Part shown: positions 20,312 to 30,289 of the stretch, piece by piece
Numbering within the stretch: position 1 is the stretch's first letter
How the letters are laid out: each line of letters begins with the position of its first letter
NCBI GenBank assembly: GCA_001766655.1
Contig: MJCC01000005.1
Location: 352,072-416,071 of the forward strand
Direction of reading: 5' to 3'
DNA from: Phytomonas francai
Lineage: Eukaryota; Euglenozoa; Kinetoplastea; Trypanosomatida; Trypanosomatidae
Length of the DNA: 64,000 nucleotides
Made by a program: the position numbers and the translations under genes
Notes under the pieces: model-generated
The model's database searches: none
Told to the model about the DNA's origin: nothing
The model's input: only the letters and a program-made list of their open reading frames with translations

Positions 20312-21481
20312 ATGGACTCGGTGCTGGGACGGCCGTGCGAGGAGGGCCGCGGGCGGCGGGCGGCGCGCAGGCCGCCGTGTCCGCCCCCCCCGCGGGCCGA
20401 CCTGCACGTCCGCCGCGACTGCTACAGCACCCTCGTGACCTTCGTCGCGGGCGGCGTCGCGGGCGCCGTGAGCCGGACCCTGACGGCCCCGCTCGATCGC
20501 ATCAAAATCATCCTGCAGGAGGGGCACCTCGTCGAGAACCCGGGCGGGCACGCCCACCACGGCCGCGGGCGAAGCTCCCTCGCGCACATCGCTCGCATTA
20601 TTAGGGCGGACGGGGGATGGCGGGGGTTCTGGCGCGGGAACCTCATCAACTGCTTGAAGGCGGGCCCGGAGTTCGCGATAGTCTTCTCCTTACGTCGGTA
20701 CTGCTCCTCGCTCTACGAGGACTGCATCGACCGCGAAGCCGAGCAGATGGAGGCCGCGGTACGGCAAATGAAGGAAAGTGGTATGCCAATCGGGGAAATC
20801 AATCTGCATAGGCTCGCCAGCGAATCCGGAGCCTCCGTTTTCACCCCGCCTTTGAATCACTATGTCCTCCTCTCGCAGGTGCCGCGTTTCGTCGTAAACT
20901 TTTTGATTGGGGCGGGTGCTGGGATTGGTGCACAGAGCATTCTCTATCCCATGGAAGTGATCAAAACCCGACTGTGCGTTTCCAAGACCGTCGAATTTAA
21001 GGGTGGTGTGAGGCAAATCGCAAGGAATGCGTACCAAAAAGGGGGGGTTAGGGAGTTTTACCGCGGCTTCGCACCCAATATGGCTGGTATCCTTATCTAT
21101 CGTGGCTTGGAGATGGGTTTGTACAGCAGCGCGCAGCAGTGGATCATGATTTACCGCATGCAGTTCTTGGGTATGAGTCGGCATGATTCGGCTCTGAGTA
21201 CCGCCGAGATCGGCCTCGCAGGCTTTGTAGCATCAGGAGTCTCTCAAACGGTATCTTACCCTTTTAATGTAATCCGAACACGTTTGCAAACACAAGGTTC
21301 GAACGGCCGGAGTTGGCACTACACGGGTATGACAGACTGCTTTGTTAAGATGGTCAGGGGCAAAGGAGTCTCTTCTCTTTTTAGTGGATTAACAGCTAAT
21401 TATTTAAAAGCGATCCCAGCGAGTACAATAATTTTTATCGTATTTGAGAAAATGCAACAATTATTCTTAGGGGACGACTAA
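20312..21481 (+). CDS. Mitochondrial carrier family protein, SCaMC/CoA-carrier-like
   Basis: The 389-residue protein has three carrier repeats. The signature motifs are P-L-D-R-I-K (from Pro60), P-M-E-V-I-K in the second repeat and P-F-N-V-I-R in the third, each after a G-x-x-G helix. The sequence S-R-T-x-T-A-P-L-D in repeat one and Y-P-M-E-V-I-K-T-R-L in repeat two resemble the ATP-Mg/Pi (SCaMC) and CoA carrier subgroups. No EF hands are present, unlike animal SCaMCs. The Asn of the third motif replaces the usual acidic residue. The protein should sit in the mitochondrial inner membrane and exchange a nucleotide or related solute; the substrate is inferred only to subgroup level. The N-terminus is Arg-rich. 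Confidence 0.88.
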   Translation: MDSVLGRPCEEGRGRRAARRPPCPPPPRADLHVRRDCYSTLVTFVAGGVAGAVSRTLTAPLDRIKIILQEGHLVENPGGHAHHGRGRSSLAHIARIIRADGGWRGFWRGNLINCLKAGPEFAIVFSLRRYCSSLYEDCIDREAEQMEAAVRQMKESGMPIGEINLHRLASESGASVFTPPLNHYVLLSQVPRFVVNFLIGAGAGIGAQSILYPMEVIKTRLCVSKTVEFKGGVRQIARNAYQKGGVREFYRGFAPNMAGILIYRGLEMGLYSSAQQWIMIYRMQFLGMSRHDSALSTAEIGLAGFVASGVSQTVSYPFNVIRTRLQTQGSNGRSWHYTGMTDCFVKMVRGKGVSSLFSGLTANYLKAIPASTIIFIVFEKMQQLFLGDD

Positions 21482-21853
21482 TAAAGAACAAATTGGGTGT
21501 GTAGAATTATATGAATATTATGGTTATACCACTTATTGGGAAGGGATGAAGGAGTGACTTTGTATGATGGTGGTGGTAGTAGGGCTTTATGTTCAGACAT
21601 TATATTATGAAACACACACACACATATATATATATCGATATATAGATATATATATACGTGCAGGGGAAAACCGAGTCGGTTGCCATTTGCACTGGAAGAG
21701 TTGCTATATGCCTAAAGTATATTTTTCAGGTGAAATTTATTCTGACGATTGCGTTGTCTCAATCATGTTGCGGAGTTTAATGCATATTATGTTTAAAGAT
21801 TAAACAGCTTATCTCAAATTAAGGCATGAGCTAAAAGTTGATTCATCGACATT

Positions 21854-21855
<2 letters not shown>

Positions 21856-21891
<36 letters not shown>
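21856..21891. repeat. TA microsatellite
   Basis: About 18 uninterrupted TA units in the intergenic stretch after the carrier gene. Confidence 0.9.
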
Positions 21892-21892
<1 letters not shown>

Positions 21893-22080
21893 GAATATAT
21901 ATGGGATAAAAAGTATTCACCTTAATTAGTATGATATTTTTGGAGGTGCTTATCTGAACAGTTGAACCATATAACATTTTATTCACATGTTTTTTTGCTG
22001 GTAATATTAACTCAGTTGATTTTTTTCCCTTTTTTTGTTGCCCCGAGTTTCCACTTTGGATAAACTCAAAATCTACAATA

Positions 22081-22287
22081 TTATGGTATAGATCCGTCTT
22101 TGTTATCATTATAATGTCTTTCACATGAATAGTAACTTTGCTTTGCTTTTTCCTCCAACAAAGAAAGGTATACTTGTTCTTTTGGCGTTAAACTCGGCTT
22201 ATTTGCATCAATTGTTTCTCCTTTTCCTGTTAGAAACGCAAAGAGGCCCCTGTTGACCTTTTCAGAAATAGGGAGATCTATTACCAT
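22081..22287 (-). CDS. Candidate small minus-strand ORF, 68 aa
   Basis: This ATG-started 68-codon frame has a balanced, protein-like composition with a charged, probably helical middle (T-P-K-E-Q then L-L-E-E-K-A-K), unlike the low-complexity frames around it. It runs against the direction of every other gene in the window and no polypyrimidine tract precedes it on its own strand. It may be chance, a relic or an unlisted small gene. No family is recognised. Confidence 0.2.
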   Translation of the reverse strand: MVIDLPISEKVNRGLFAFLTGKGETIDANKPSLTPKEQVYLSLLEEKAKQSYYSCERHYNDNKDGSIP

Positions 22288-22525
22288 TGGAGTATAAACT
22301 CCTATTGGGTGCTTTTAACTACTTACCCTTAACTCCGCTTACCATTAAGTTGCATTGCACAGCATTACTCTCATAGGTGGTGTTATCTTTTCGTTGCCTT
22401 TCATTCCTCTGTACAGATTATTCACGTGTACAAATGCTAAAAGACTCTGACATGCACGCACCCTTCCCCTTTTCTTTTCTCGTTGAAATGTAGTTAGTTT
22501 TTGTTTTTGTCACTGAAAACTGGCA

Positions 22526-22560
22526 CATTTTTTTTTGTTTCTTTCCATTTTGTTGCTTAG
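22526..22560 (+). promoter_or_regulatory. Polypyrimidine tract and likely splice acceptor
   Basis: A T-rich tract runs to the AG at 22559-22560. The ATG at 22598 follows 38 bases later. Confidence 0.5.
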
Positions 22561-22597
22561 TAGAGTAACTAATTTGGTGAATCCTTTGGTATTTGAC

Positions 22598-24451
22598 ATG
22601 CCCCTTCGTCGTTCCGGAGAAGCGGACGAGATGTTGAGTGTGGGGAACTATGTGCCTACGGATCAAATTGGGGGCACTAATGCCGCCATTGTGGATCCCC
22701 TGACTTTCCCACGCACCGACTCGAATGTTACCCAACAATCAAATAACGAGGCCCCAAATGAGGTCTTACAGCGGCGTTTGGGCGCTCGTGAGCAACCTGC
22801 CAACACGGAAGCGTCGAGTTCTCCAGTGCGCCAAACTAATAGCCCCTATCAGGAGAATAGAAGCCTGGACGAGGAGAATGCACCGATCTCGGAAATTCTT
22901 AACAATACTATCATCCACACTGACAGGCCGATGGAGAACTTGCCGTTACTTACGCTGCCGGAGCTCAAACTGATCGGCCGCCGCGTGAGCTTCAATTTGG
23001 GGACAAAGATCGGGCACGAGTTCGTTATAATGAAGTACGTCGGTCTTGTGGGGACCATTAACAAGGATACCGTGATGCTAATCCACGTCTTTCGCTTCAG
23101 GGGAAATGATAACGGGGCGTGCGTGATGAACCCCGACAGAGCACTAATCGAAATTCAAGGAAAGCGCAGCGTCGGCGCAGGGCCGACGTCGGAGGGGGTG
23201 GATTTGTTTATCTGGCCGGCCGAGTCGAACTCGACAATGATGCCGACTTTAGCTTCTACGACGGTGTCGCAGTCCGATCCGTCCAATTCGCCCGATCCGC
23301 CGGATCCGAAGCCCCCACAACTCGAAAACGCGCAAGCGGACAGCAGGAGCTTTGCCGACAGCGAAAAGCGGGTGTATAGTAAGGTGTTAGCTCAGCCAGT
23401 AGCCATGGGGCCGATCCCTTTTATTACCTTCTCGCGATCTAGCATCACCAACGTCAGCTTTGCACAGGAATCGCCAAATAAATTTTTCTCCCTTTTTAGC
23501 GATCCTTTAAAAAAGAACTTTGATTTACAGTGCTTGCGAATGTTCTGCCGGCGGTATATCGTGCACACGGTGCAGAAGAACAACCCGCAGAATATCTCGC
23601 TTCGGGCCTTTATCACCTGCCGTTGCAGCTGCCCAAATATTGACGATAGGCTGCTCTCCAAGGTCGCCAAAGAGGAGGTTGAGCACCTCGTAAGCATTGA
23701 ACGCGCGGCGAAACGGGCAAAGAAGAAGTCTCCTAACTTCAATCGTAACGCGCTGCGCGAGTACACTCCAACCTCGAGATTTTTTAGCCGAACCGGTGTC
23801 CTTTATCTCACCCATGTCCCTCAACAAACCTTTACGGTTGCCATGTTCGTGATCCTATTTAGTTTAGTGCTCGCACTCTCTTACACAATCGTATTGTTGT
23901 ATTGCACGCGAGTTGTTATTGCTCCGTACATAAGGCAGTCTCAGGTGTATATTTATTTTGGCACCTCTATGTGCCTTATAGCGGGTGCGTTCAGCCTAAT
24001 GCATTCTTTTTGTATGACAGTTTTCATCCCTAACAGCCTGAAGTTGTCAACAATTCGATTTTTATCTGGTGCACTTAGTATAGGTTCATGTTTTATGATA
24101 GTTGTGGTGATTATCCAGTATTTGCAACAGGCCACCTTTTTTAAATTTTTCCGCTATCACGTTCCACGCGAAGAACTTCTTGCATACTATTACATAAAAG
24201 ATTGCGAAGGGTATATTAATCCCTGTAAATCTGACTTTAATAAAACAGATGAGTATTTCCATTTTTGCATTCATGGAGACGTAGATAAGCCTCCGTGTTA
24301 CAAGTACTTGGAACATGAATACTTTATTGCTTTTAATCCATTGTTATGTATTGTGTTCCTTTTGGCGATTTTTTTGTGTTTTGAGCATTTTATGCATTTC
24401 AAGCTCATATATATTTCGCGAATGATACTCTCTCACTACTCTTCAGGTTAA
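22598..24451 (+). CDS. Four-TM membrane protein with large cytosolic N-terminus
   Basis: The protein is 617 residues from the ATG at 22598; the frame is open further upstream only from a TTG inside the poly-T tract. The first 100 residues are disordered. About 125-210 form a compact, probably beta-rich segment, followed by a Pro-rich linker. From about 410 there are four membrane segments (near 425-445, 460-480, 495-515 and 580-600). The loop between the third and fourth is long and cysteine-rich, with a C-x-G-Y-x-N-x-C pattern and later cysteines, which suggests a disulfide-bonded lumenal or surface domain. The topology is tetraspanin-like but the CCG signature is missing. Function unknown. 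Confidence 0.75.
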   Translation: MPLRRSGEADEMLSVGNYVPTDQIGGTNAAIVDPLTFPRTDSNVTQQSNNEAPNEVLQRRLGAREQPANTEASSSPVRQTNSPYQENRSLDEENAPISEILNNTIIHTDRPMENLPLLTLPELKLIGRRVSFNLGTKIGHEFVIMKYVGLVGTINKDTVMLIHVFRFRGNDNGACVMNPDRALIEIQGKRSVGAGPTSEGVDLFIWPAESNSTMMPTLASTTVSQSDPSNSPDPPDPKPPQLENAQADSRSFADSEKRVYSKVLAQPVAMGPIPFITFSRSSITNVSFAQESPNKFFSLFSDPLKKNFDLQCLRMFCRRYIVHTVQKNNPQNISLRAFITCRCSCPNIDDRLLSKVAKEEVEHLVSIERAAKRAKKKSPNFNRNALREYTPTSRFFSRTGVLYLTHVPQQTFTVAMFVILFSLVLALSYTIVLLYCTRVVIAPYIRQSQVYIYFGTSMCLIAGAFSLMHSFCMTVFIPNSLKLSTIRFLSGALSIGSCFMIVVVIIQYLQQATFFKFFRYHVPREELLAYYYIKDCEGYINPCKSDFNKTDEYFHFCIHGDVDKPPCYKYLEHEYFIAFNPLLCIVFLLAIFLCFEHFMHFKLIYISRMILSHYSSG

Positions 24452-25985
24452 TAGAGATCCGAGGGGTAGGGGCTTCGGGGAGGGGGGGGGATACAGAAAA
24501 GTTGTCCGTAAAGACCGAACAAAAATAAATAGTTTTTTAAAATTAACTTAGCATTTATGAATGACACAAGTGTTGAAGTTATGTGTTTTACTTTCTATTT
24601 CATTGTGTACAATAAAGAGGTTCAATCGTGGTAGAGTTGCTCCGGATTTGCCTTTTCATCTTGTTTTGTTTCAAGGAATCATCCTGATGGGTGTACAGAA
24701 TGGTGTTTTTTTTTACATATGCTTGTATCCTATTCTCATTGGGATATATATGTATATGTATTATACGTTATCTTAGCAGGTATTTTTTCTTTGCTAGACG
24801 ATTATTTTGTTTAGTTCATCTGTCTAAATGACCAGTTTTTGCTTGATAAAAAAAATGGGCTCGGGCTATGCTTTTACCCCCGTTGTTACAACTGAAAAGC
24901 CGATTTTCCCTATATAATTAGGGTTGCTTATATATATCAAGAGATCAAGGATTTGCTGGCTTCGTTTTCATTCATTAATATAATCGAATGTGGTATATTA
25001 TAAACATTTTTATTTTGTTCTTATTGTATAAAGTTCTGTAGGATTGGTATGGAATGGTTAACCATGAAGGCATTTCAACTTGCGCCAGTGAACGTTCAAA
25101 ATCAATCCTATCGTTTAATCGCCTCTATTTCTTCCCACTCCTTGAGGATTGTCTATATTCATATACACACCTTTGGGTAAAGTTCTAGACTATATATATT
25201 GTCTTTTGTAGTTAGAGAATGTACCTTATCCTTTCCGTCACTTCCCTCAAATGAAGCATTTCTTGAGGTTGTCAGCACCCTGTGATTTCCCGAGGGGGTA
25301 AGTATTGTGAGAAAATAATGGAAGTTTGTTTAGTTTGATTACAACTTAAGAGAGTTCAAAGTGCGTATATAAGCAGACTTATGGGACAATTTGCTCCTGC
25401 CTGTGGCTTCGGGTCTCAATTTTGTTGGCTATTGTGGATCTTCGTATCGTGCAGTTTCGTCTAGCTGAGCTTTTCCAAAGATTCGCTCTTACTGGGGCCT
25501 ATGAGGGCGCTGGGTAATATCTCGAAAAGGTGGAGTTTCCTTTAAGAACAGCCTGTTTCGACTAATAACATTTCTGAACACCTCGAATACAGCAAGCCAC
25601 CCAGACTCTTTTGGTTGACTGCACACGGGAGAAAATGCCACACTGAAGAGGGCAATCAGGGCTATCTTATCTCCTTGAATCACGCCTCTGAATCGAATGA
25701 AAAGATCAAAAGATGCTATCTTGCCCAGTTGTAAGTTTTCTTACTGGTCTTTTTTCCTTTACAGTGTAGAAAGCTATCTGTGGTCGTTTTTGTTTGCATA
25801 CATTTAAGAGTCTCTGTGGATCTTTGGTTATATGGATAAGCAAGCAAGCTTTTAAAAAAATGACAAAAAGACTTTTAAATAGTTTCTTCTTTTTAAATAC
25901 TTTAAGCTAGATTCTTGTTGCCACATAATCTTGTTGAAGAATAGGGAAGTAGGGGGTCGTCGCGAAAGGTTTTTCAGCTAACCTT
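24452..25985. other. Long intergenic stretch with a GC-richer island
   Basis: 1.5 kb, mostly AT-rich. The part from about 25380 to 25700 has higher GC and carries a protein-like minus-strand open stretch, listed separately. A 71-codon hydrophobic frame at 24561-24776 follows base composition. No tRNA-like B box is seen. Confidence 0.6.
25489..25740 (-). pseudogene. Possible coding relic on the minus strand
   Basis: The minus strand is open for 84 codons between stops, with a balanced protein-like composition and no ATG. It lies inside a GC-richer island in AT-rich DNA. This may be a decayed gene fragment, an RNA gene read as protein, or chance. No family is recognised. Confidence 0.2.
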
Positions 25986-26987
25986 ATGAAAATGAAATTA
26001 AAAAAGAACTTTAAAGTAACTGCCGTATCCGTTATCGCGTACAGCTCCTGTAGCATAGCAATGACGCTACTTAATAAGTTGATCATGAATACGTACGAAC
26101 TTAACTATCCAAATAGCTTACTTTTAATGCAAAACGGTGGAGCGCTTTTGCTGATCATCCTGGCGAAAAGGCTTCGTATTATCGATTACCCAAATTTTGA
26201 TATCGCAGTGGCACGGCTGTGGTTTCTGTCCTCTATAGCATTTGTGGGGATGCTTATTTCATCCATGAGGAGCTTGGAGATGATGTCGGTGTCAGCGCAG
26301 ACTGTCATCAAGAATCTAGCGATTATCTTAACTGCGGTGGGTGACTCCTACATTTTCGGTAAGCAAGTTAACATTGGCATGTACTGCTCCTTCGTTTTGA
26401 TCATCATTGGGAGCTACTTATGTGCGAAGGGCGACCCCTGGGTAACGCGCCAGGGACTCTTTTGGACCTTTGTCAATATTATCACGACGGTATGTTACAT
26501 GCTAAGCATAAAATTGCTTTCGAATAAAGTAGGAAAACAAATTGGGCGCTACGGCCCCGTATTTTATAGCAATCTTCTGTCGCTTCCCTTTCTTTTATTG
26601 ATGGGGTATAATGAGTTTCCACCATTTTTGGGTGCTGTAGGTCATGCATCGTGGATAGCGAAAGTGTTCCTCGCGCTCATGATTTTGGTGAGCGCGAACA
26701 TGTCATTTGCAGTCTTCTTCTGCATGGAGATGACCTCACCGACGACGTTTAGTGTTGTTGGTACACTAAACAAGGTACCGATTACCATTCTGGGAATCTT
26801 AATATTCCATCAATTTCCCAAACTGCTTGGCTACATAGGGATTTTCATTGCACTGATGGGTGGCTTTACGTACACCTTAATCAGTCTTAAACTTAGACCT
26901 ACAGATAATGAGACTACTAAGTTGAATACAAAGTCGAGCAATGGAAATTTTGTTGCTTTGGATAAAAATTCAAAGGATTTAGTTTAA
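25986..26987 (+). CDS. LPG2: GDP-mannose transporter, LPG2/VRG4 type
   Basis: The 333-residue nucleotide-sugar transporter has about ten hydrophobic segments covering residues 12-305 and a polar cytosolic tail. The GDP-mannose-binding motif of the family (GALNK) appears as G-T-L-N-K at 259-263, followed by P-I-T-I-L-G. The segment N-Y-P-N-S-L-L-L-M-Q-N-G near residue 35 also matches VRG4/LPG2. The protein should carry GDP-mannose into the Golgi lumen in exchange for GMP and, in trypanosomatids, supplies phosphoglycan synthesis where present. GDP-fucose or GDP-arabinose may also be carried, as known for Leishmania LPG2. The ATG at 25986 or Met3 starts the protein. Confidence 0.9.
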   Translation: MKMKLKKNFKVTAVSVIAYSSCSIAMTLLNKLIMNTYELNYPNSLLLMQNGGALLLIILAKRLRIIDYPNFDIAVARLWFLSSIAFVGMLISSMRSLEMMSVSAQTVIKNLAIILTAVGDSYIFGKQVNIGMYCSFVLIIIGSYLCAKGDPWVTRQGLFWTFVNIITTVCYMLSIKLLSNKVGKQIGRYGPVFYSNLLSLPFLLLMGYNEFPPFLGAVGHASWIAKVFLALMILVSANMSFAVFFCMEMTSPTTFSVVGTLNKVPITILGILIFHQFPKLLGYIGIFIALMGGFTYTLISLKLRPTDNETTKLNTKSSNGNFVALDKNSKDLV

Positions 26988-27638
26988 GATTAAAATTACT
27001 AGTACTACAAAGTCATCGGGATTTAGATCTCTGGGCGATAGCATTCTTTTTTTAAATAGCAATTGACAAAACGATCACCATTATTAAATTTGACTAAGGG
27101 GCCATATGTCTCCTCAAAGTTCCAGTTGTGCTTTTTTTTTTGGGAGGGAGGGGAGTTGATATTGCAATTATTCATTCATTTTGAATCCTAACATTTTATA
27201 TTTACAGCTTTGAAAATTAAATAAAAACAGGCATACTATGCGTTCACGTTACATCAACATGTTGAACAAGTATTACCAATTTGTTCAGAGCATGGTCATA
27301 TCTATGAATTTGTAATGATTTATAGTTGTTGCTTTTTTGTAGTCCCTTAATAATTTATTTGATGAACCTTTTTCATGTACCTTGAACAAATTGCTGTTTT
27401 TCTATGCGATTGTTTCTACTTGTGGGATGTTTTCTACTAGGAAATCTCGCCACATTTCGTTCAAGGAAAGGGCTTAGCGCAAATAGGAGAATTTCTATCA
27501 TATCACCATTCCGTGAGATCCGAAAAAAAGAGGGACAGAACGGTGGTGTCAGATCAAAAGTAACATTAGTCTTCGAAACGAGTGATTTATAAAACTAATA
27601 TAACCGTTCTGTCTTGTTTTAGACGTTGCTTCCCTATA

Positions 27639-27671
<33 letters not shown>

Positions 27672-27687
27672 CTCTGTACGTTTGGGA
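26988..27687. other. Intergenic with TG repeat in a 5' leader
   Basis: 700 bases. A pyrimidine-rich tract ends at AG 27621-27622, a likely splice acceptor, and a (TG)15 repeat lies at 27641-27670 between it and the RRP6 ATG. A 62-codon frame at 27404-27592 is not convincing. Confidence 0.65.
27641..27670. repeat. TG microsatellite in the RRP6 5' leader
   Basis: About 15 TG units, immediately upstream of the RRP6 ATG and downstream of the likely acceptor AG, so it would be part of the mature 5' UTR. Confidence 0.9.
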
Positions 27688-29754
27688 ATGACAGATCGCA
27701 GCAAAACGTTGCCCTCAACCAAAAGTATTGTCGATGAAGTGTTCTGCGCTGTAAAGGACTACAGCAAACTCGCCGCTGCTATTCCATCTGATGAGCATGA
27801 GTATCATATGGCTTTTGTGGGCTTTCGTAGGCACGTTCGCGAACACAGCGGCGTGCTTTTGAGCCTAATGGACAGGTGCTGCCGACTTCTTCCCAAGCGC
27901 CGTCGCGTCTCGCTCACTCCCGAGGACCCTTCCTGGCCGAAGCTCACGGATAAGCAGCGAATGACCGCTATGGAGGCGATCGATTCTCTTCTAGAGAGCG
28001 TGGATACAGTACTGGATAATCTAAAGGGGCAAAAGATCAATTCTGATGAGCAACTCTGTGTCACTTTTGGTTCCAGTCTTGGTGAGTCGACGAGTGTTAA
28101 TACGGAGAATGGCGGTTTTGCGCGCGTCGCTAATGTCATGCGGCCTCAGTTGGCTTTTGAGGTGCCCGTGGATAACTCCGAAGCTCCGTTTGTACCGATA
28201 TACAGCGACGAGAACGGTATCATGCGTACTGGCGAGCCCTACGTGCACCCCTTTGCTGAGAGAATCCAGAATTTTTCGCCTCCTGCGGAGCAGCTCATGC
28301 CTAATGTGGAGATCGCGCCTCTACCGCTTAGTTCCTGCCCTCTGAAGTTCATCGACACGGTGGATGGGCTGGAGCAGCTGGTGTCGAACGACCTTTTACA
28401 GGCGAAGGAGATTGCCGTGGATCTGGAGCACCACGATTACTACTCGTACTTGGGATTTACTTGTCTGATGCAAATCAGCACGCGCACGATGGATTGCATC
28501 ATCGATTGCCTTCGACTGCGCTCCTCGATGCGGCTTCTGGCGCCCGTCTTCCTGAACCCGAGCATCCTCAAGGTCTTCCATGGCGCCCGCGAGGATGTGC
28601 GCTGGCTCCAGAAGGATTTCTCGCTCTATTTGGTCAACTTCTTCGACACGGCCATCGCGCTGCAGACGCTGCACATGCCGCACAGCCTCGCCTTCGCTGT
28701 CGACCACTTCTGCCAGGTCAAGCTGTGCAAGCAGTACCAGACCGCGGACTGGCGGGTCCGGCCGCTCCCCGCCGCGATGGTCGACTACGCGCGGCAGGAC
28801 ACGCACTACCTGCTCTACATCCACGACCGCCTGCGCGCGCTCCTGCGCAACGCCGACCCCCGCGCGGCCCTCGGCAGCCGCCTCCTCCACGTCTACGCCC
28901 AGAGCGCCCGCCTCGCGCTCGAGCGCTACGAGAAGCCGGGCGGGCCCGCGGCGGGGCTCNNNNNNNNNNNNNNNNNNNNNNNNNNNNNNNNNNNNNNNNN
29001 NNNNNNNNNNNNNNNNNNNNNNNNNNNNNNNNNNNNNNNNNNNNNNNNNNNNNNNNNNNNNNNNNNNNNNNNNNNNNNNNNNNNNNNNNNNNNNNNNNNN
29101 NNNNNNNNNNNNNNNNNNNNNNNNNNNNNNNNNNNNNNNNNNNNNNNNNNNNNNNNNNNNNNNNNNNNNNNNNNNNNNNNNNNNNNNNNNNNNNNNNNNN
29201 NNNNNNNNNNNNNNNNNNNNNNNNNNNNNNNNNNNNNNNNNNNNNNNNNNNNNNNNNNNNNNNNNNNNNNNNNNNNNNNNNNNNNNNNNNNNNNNNNNNN
29301 NNNNNNNNNNNNNNNNNNNNNNNNNNNNNNNNNNNNNNNNNNNNNNNNNNNNNNNNNNNNNNNNNNNNNNNNNNNNNNNNNNNNNNNNNNNNNNNNNNNN
29401 NNNNCGGGCGCGCTGGCGCGGCGGCCCGCGCCGCAGATTCCGCTGCCGGGTAGCGACGTGCTCGCGCGGCTGCGGGAGGCCAAGCCGCCCGCGGGCGGAG
29501 TCGGGGAGCCCAACCCGGCCAACGACGGCGCCGAGACCAAGGAGGAGCGGGAGGAAGAGGAGGTGCTCGCACCGAGTGCCCTCAATGCGGGCGCCGTTGA
29601 GGCGGAGACGACAATGGAAGAGTCTGAAAAGATCGTTTTTACTACGGCTAAAGGGAGCAAGAACGAGTTCGAAAAGGCAGTCGCGTTGCGCCAGGCGTAT
29701 GGAACGGGTCCTGAGAATCGCAAGAAGCTCAAGAAACGCACTCGTCCGTCCTAG
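27688..29754 (+). CDS. RRP6: RRP6 / EXOSC10 exosome 3'-5' exonuclease (interrupted by gap)
   Basis: The protein is 688 residues if the gap length is right, close to its trypanosome relatives. An N-terminal PMC2NT-like helical domain (about 10-110) would bind the exosome cofactor Rrp47. The DEDDy exonuclease domain spans about 215-400: Asp245 and Glu247 (D-L-E), Asp303 in F-H-G-A-x-x-D, and Y367-x3-D371 in the Y-A-R-Q-D motif. The HRDC domain expected next falls in the N gap. The tail is charged and basic, as for nuclear RRP6. It should process and degrade rRNA and other nuclear RNAs with the exosome. I start at the ATG at 27688, because the frame upstream is only the TG repeat. Confidence 0.93.
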   Translation: MTDRSKTLPSTKSIVDEVFCAVKDYSKLAAAIPSDEHEYHMAFVGFRRHVREHSGVLLSLMDRCCRLLPKRRRVSLTPEDPSWPKLTDKQRMTAMEAIDSLLESVDTVLDNLKGQKINSDEQLCVTFGSSLGESTSVNTENGGFARVANVMRPQLAFEVPVDNSEAPFVPIYSDENGIMRTGEPYVHPFAERIQNFSPPAEQLMPNVEIAPLPLSSCPLKFIDTVDGLEQLVSNDLLQAKEIAVDLEHHDYYSYLGFTCLMQISTRTMDCIIDCLRLRSSMRLLAPVFLNPSILKVFHGAREDVRWLQKDFSLYLVNFFDTAIALQTLHMPHSLAFAVDHFCQVKLCKQYQTADWRVRPLPAAMVDYARQDTHYLLYIHDRLRALLRNADPRAALGSRLLHVYAQSARLALERYEKPGGPAAGLXXXXXXXXXXXXXXXXXXXXXXXXXXXXXXXXXXXXXXXXXXXXXXXXXXXXXXXXXXXXXXXXXXXXXXXXXXXXXXXXXXXXXXXXXXXXXXXXXXXXXXXXXXXXXXXXXXXXXXXXXXXXXXXXXXXXXXXXXXXXXXXXXXXXXGALARRPAPQIPLPGSDVLARLREAKPPAGGVGEPNPANDGAETKEEREEEEVLAPSALNAGAVEAETTMEESEKIVFTTAKGSKNEFEKAVALRQAYGTGPENRKKLKKRTRPS
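28960..29404. other. Assembly gap, 445 N
   Basis: 445 unknown bases inside RRP6, in a very GC-rich part. The reading frame before and after agrees if the stated length is right, so the gap size looks close to real. Confidence 0.99.
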
Positions 29755-30011
29755 AAAAAAGAAGAGATCATAAGCTAAAAAAGGGAAAATCGTTGTATTT
29801 TTTCTCTTTTTAAATCCGGTTGAAATATGTTAAAAGCGGAGCGTGCAGGTTTGTGCAGGTTTGTGCATGTGTGTGTGTGTCTGTGGTACGATTAAAGATT
29901 ACATGGTAAGTCATTTCAACAAAAAGTAACCGATACCAACAGAACATGTTTAAAAAAGCGCCACTATGTTAAACCTTTTTCGACGAAATGTACTCTTTTT
30001 CAGCCTTTCTT

Positions 30012-30055
<44 letters not shown>

Positions 30056-30289
30056 CGTTTCATAATATATAAACATGCATTGTGTCGGTTTGTATTTTGT
30101 ACTAGGGTACAGAAACCAACAATTAAAGAGCTAAAAAGTCTCGTTCCCTTTTCGTTCGAAAAGGGAACAATAAACTACCACAGTGCCTCAACCAAGCGTC
30201 AAGAGGAGATAAGAGTCTCTCAAAGCTTAACTAGCTCCATCGTTCAATTCTTTATTTCATTTCGTCTTACTGTTAGGTTTCCTTTCGTT
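29755..30289. other. Intergenic with TA repeat
   Basis: 535 bases. A TG-rich stretch lies near 29868-29880 and a TA microsatellite at 30016-30053. The TA repeat lies in frame with the next gene and lengthens its open frame artificially; it is probably upstream of or within the leader. Confidence 0.65.

Larger units (their letters stand above)
21482..22597. other. Intergenic with long TA repeat
   Basis: 1.1 kb. It includes CA and TA repeats near 21615-21655 and a TA microsatellite at 21856-21891. A protein-like 68-codon frame on the minus strand (22081-22287) is listed separately. A T-rich tract lies just before the next gene. Confidence 0.65.

Noticed and set aside
24561..24776. 71-codon hydrophobic frame
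   Set aside because: It is in T-rich DNA where hydrophobic frames arise by chance, with no splice context and no motif.
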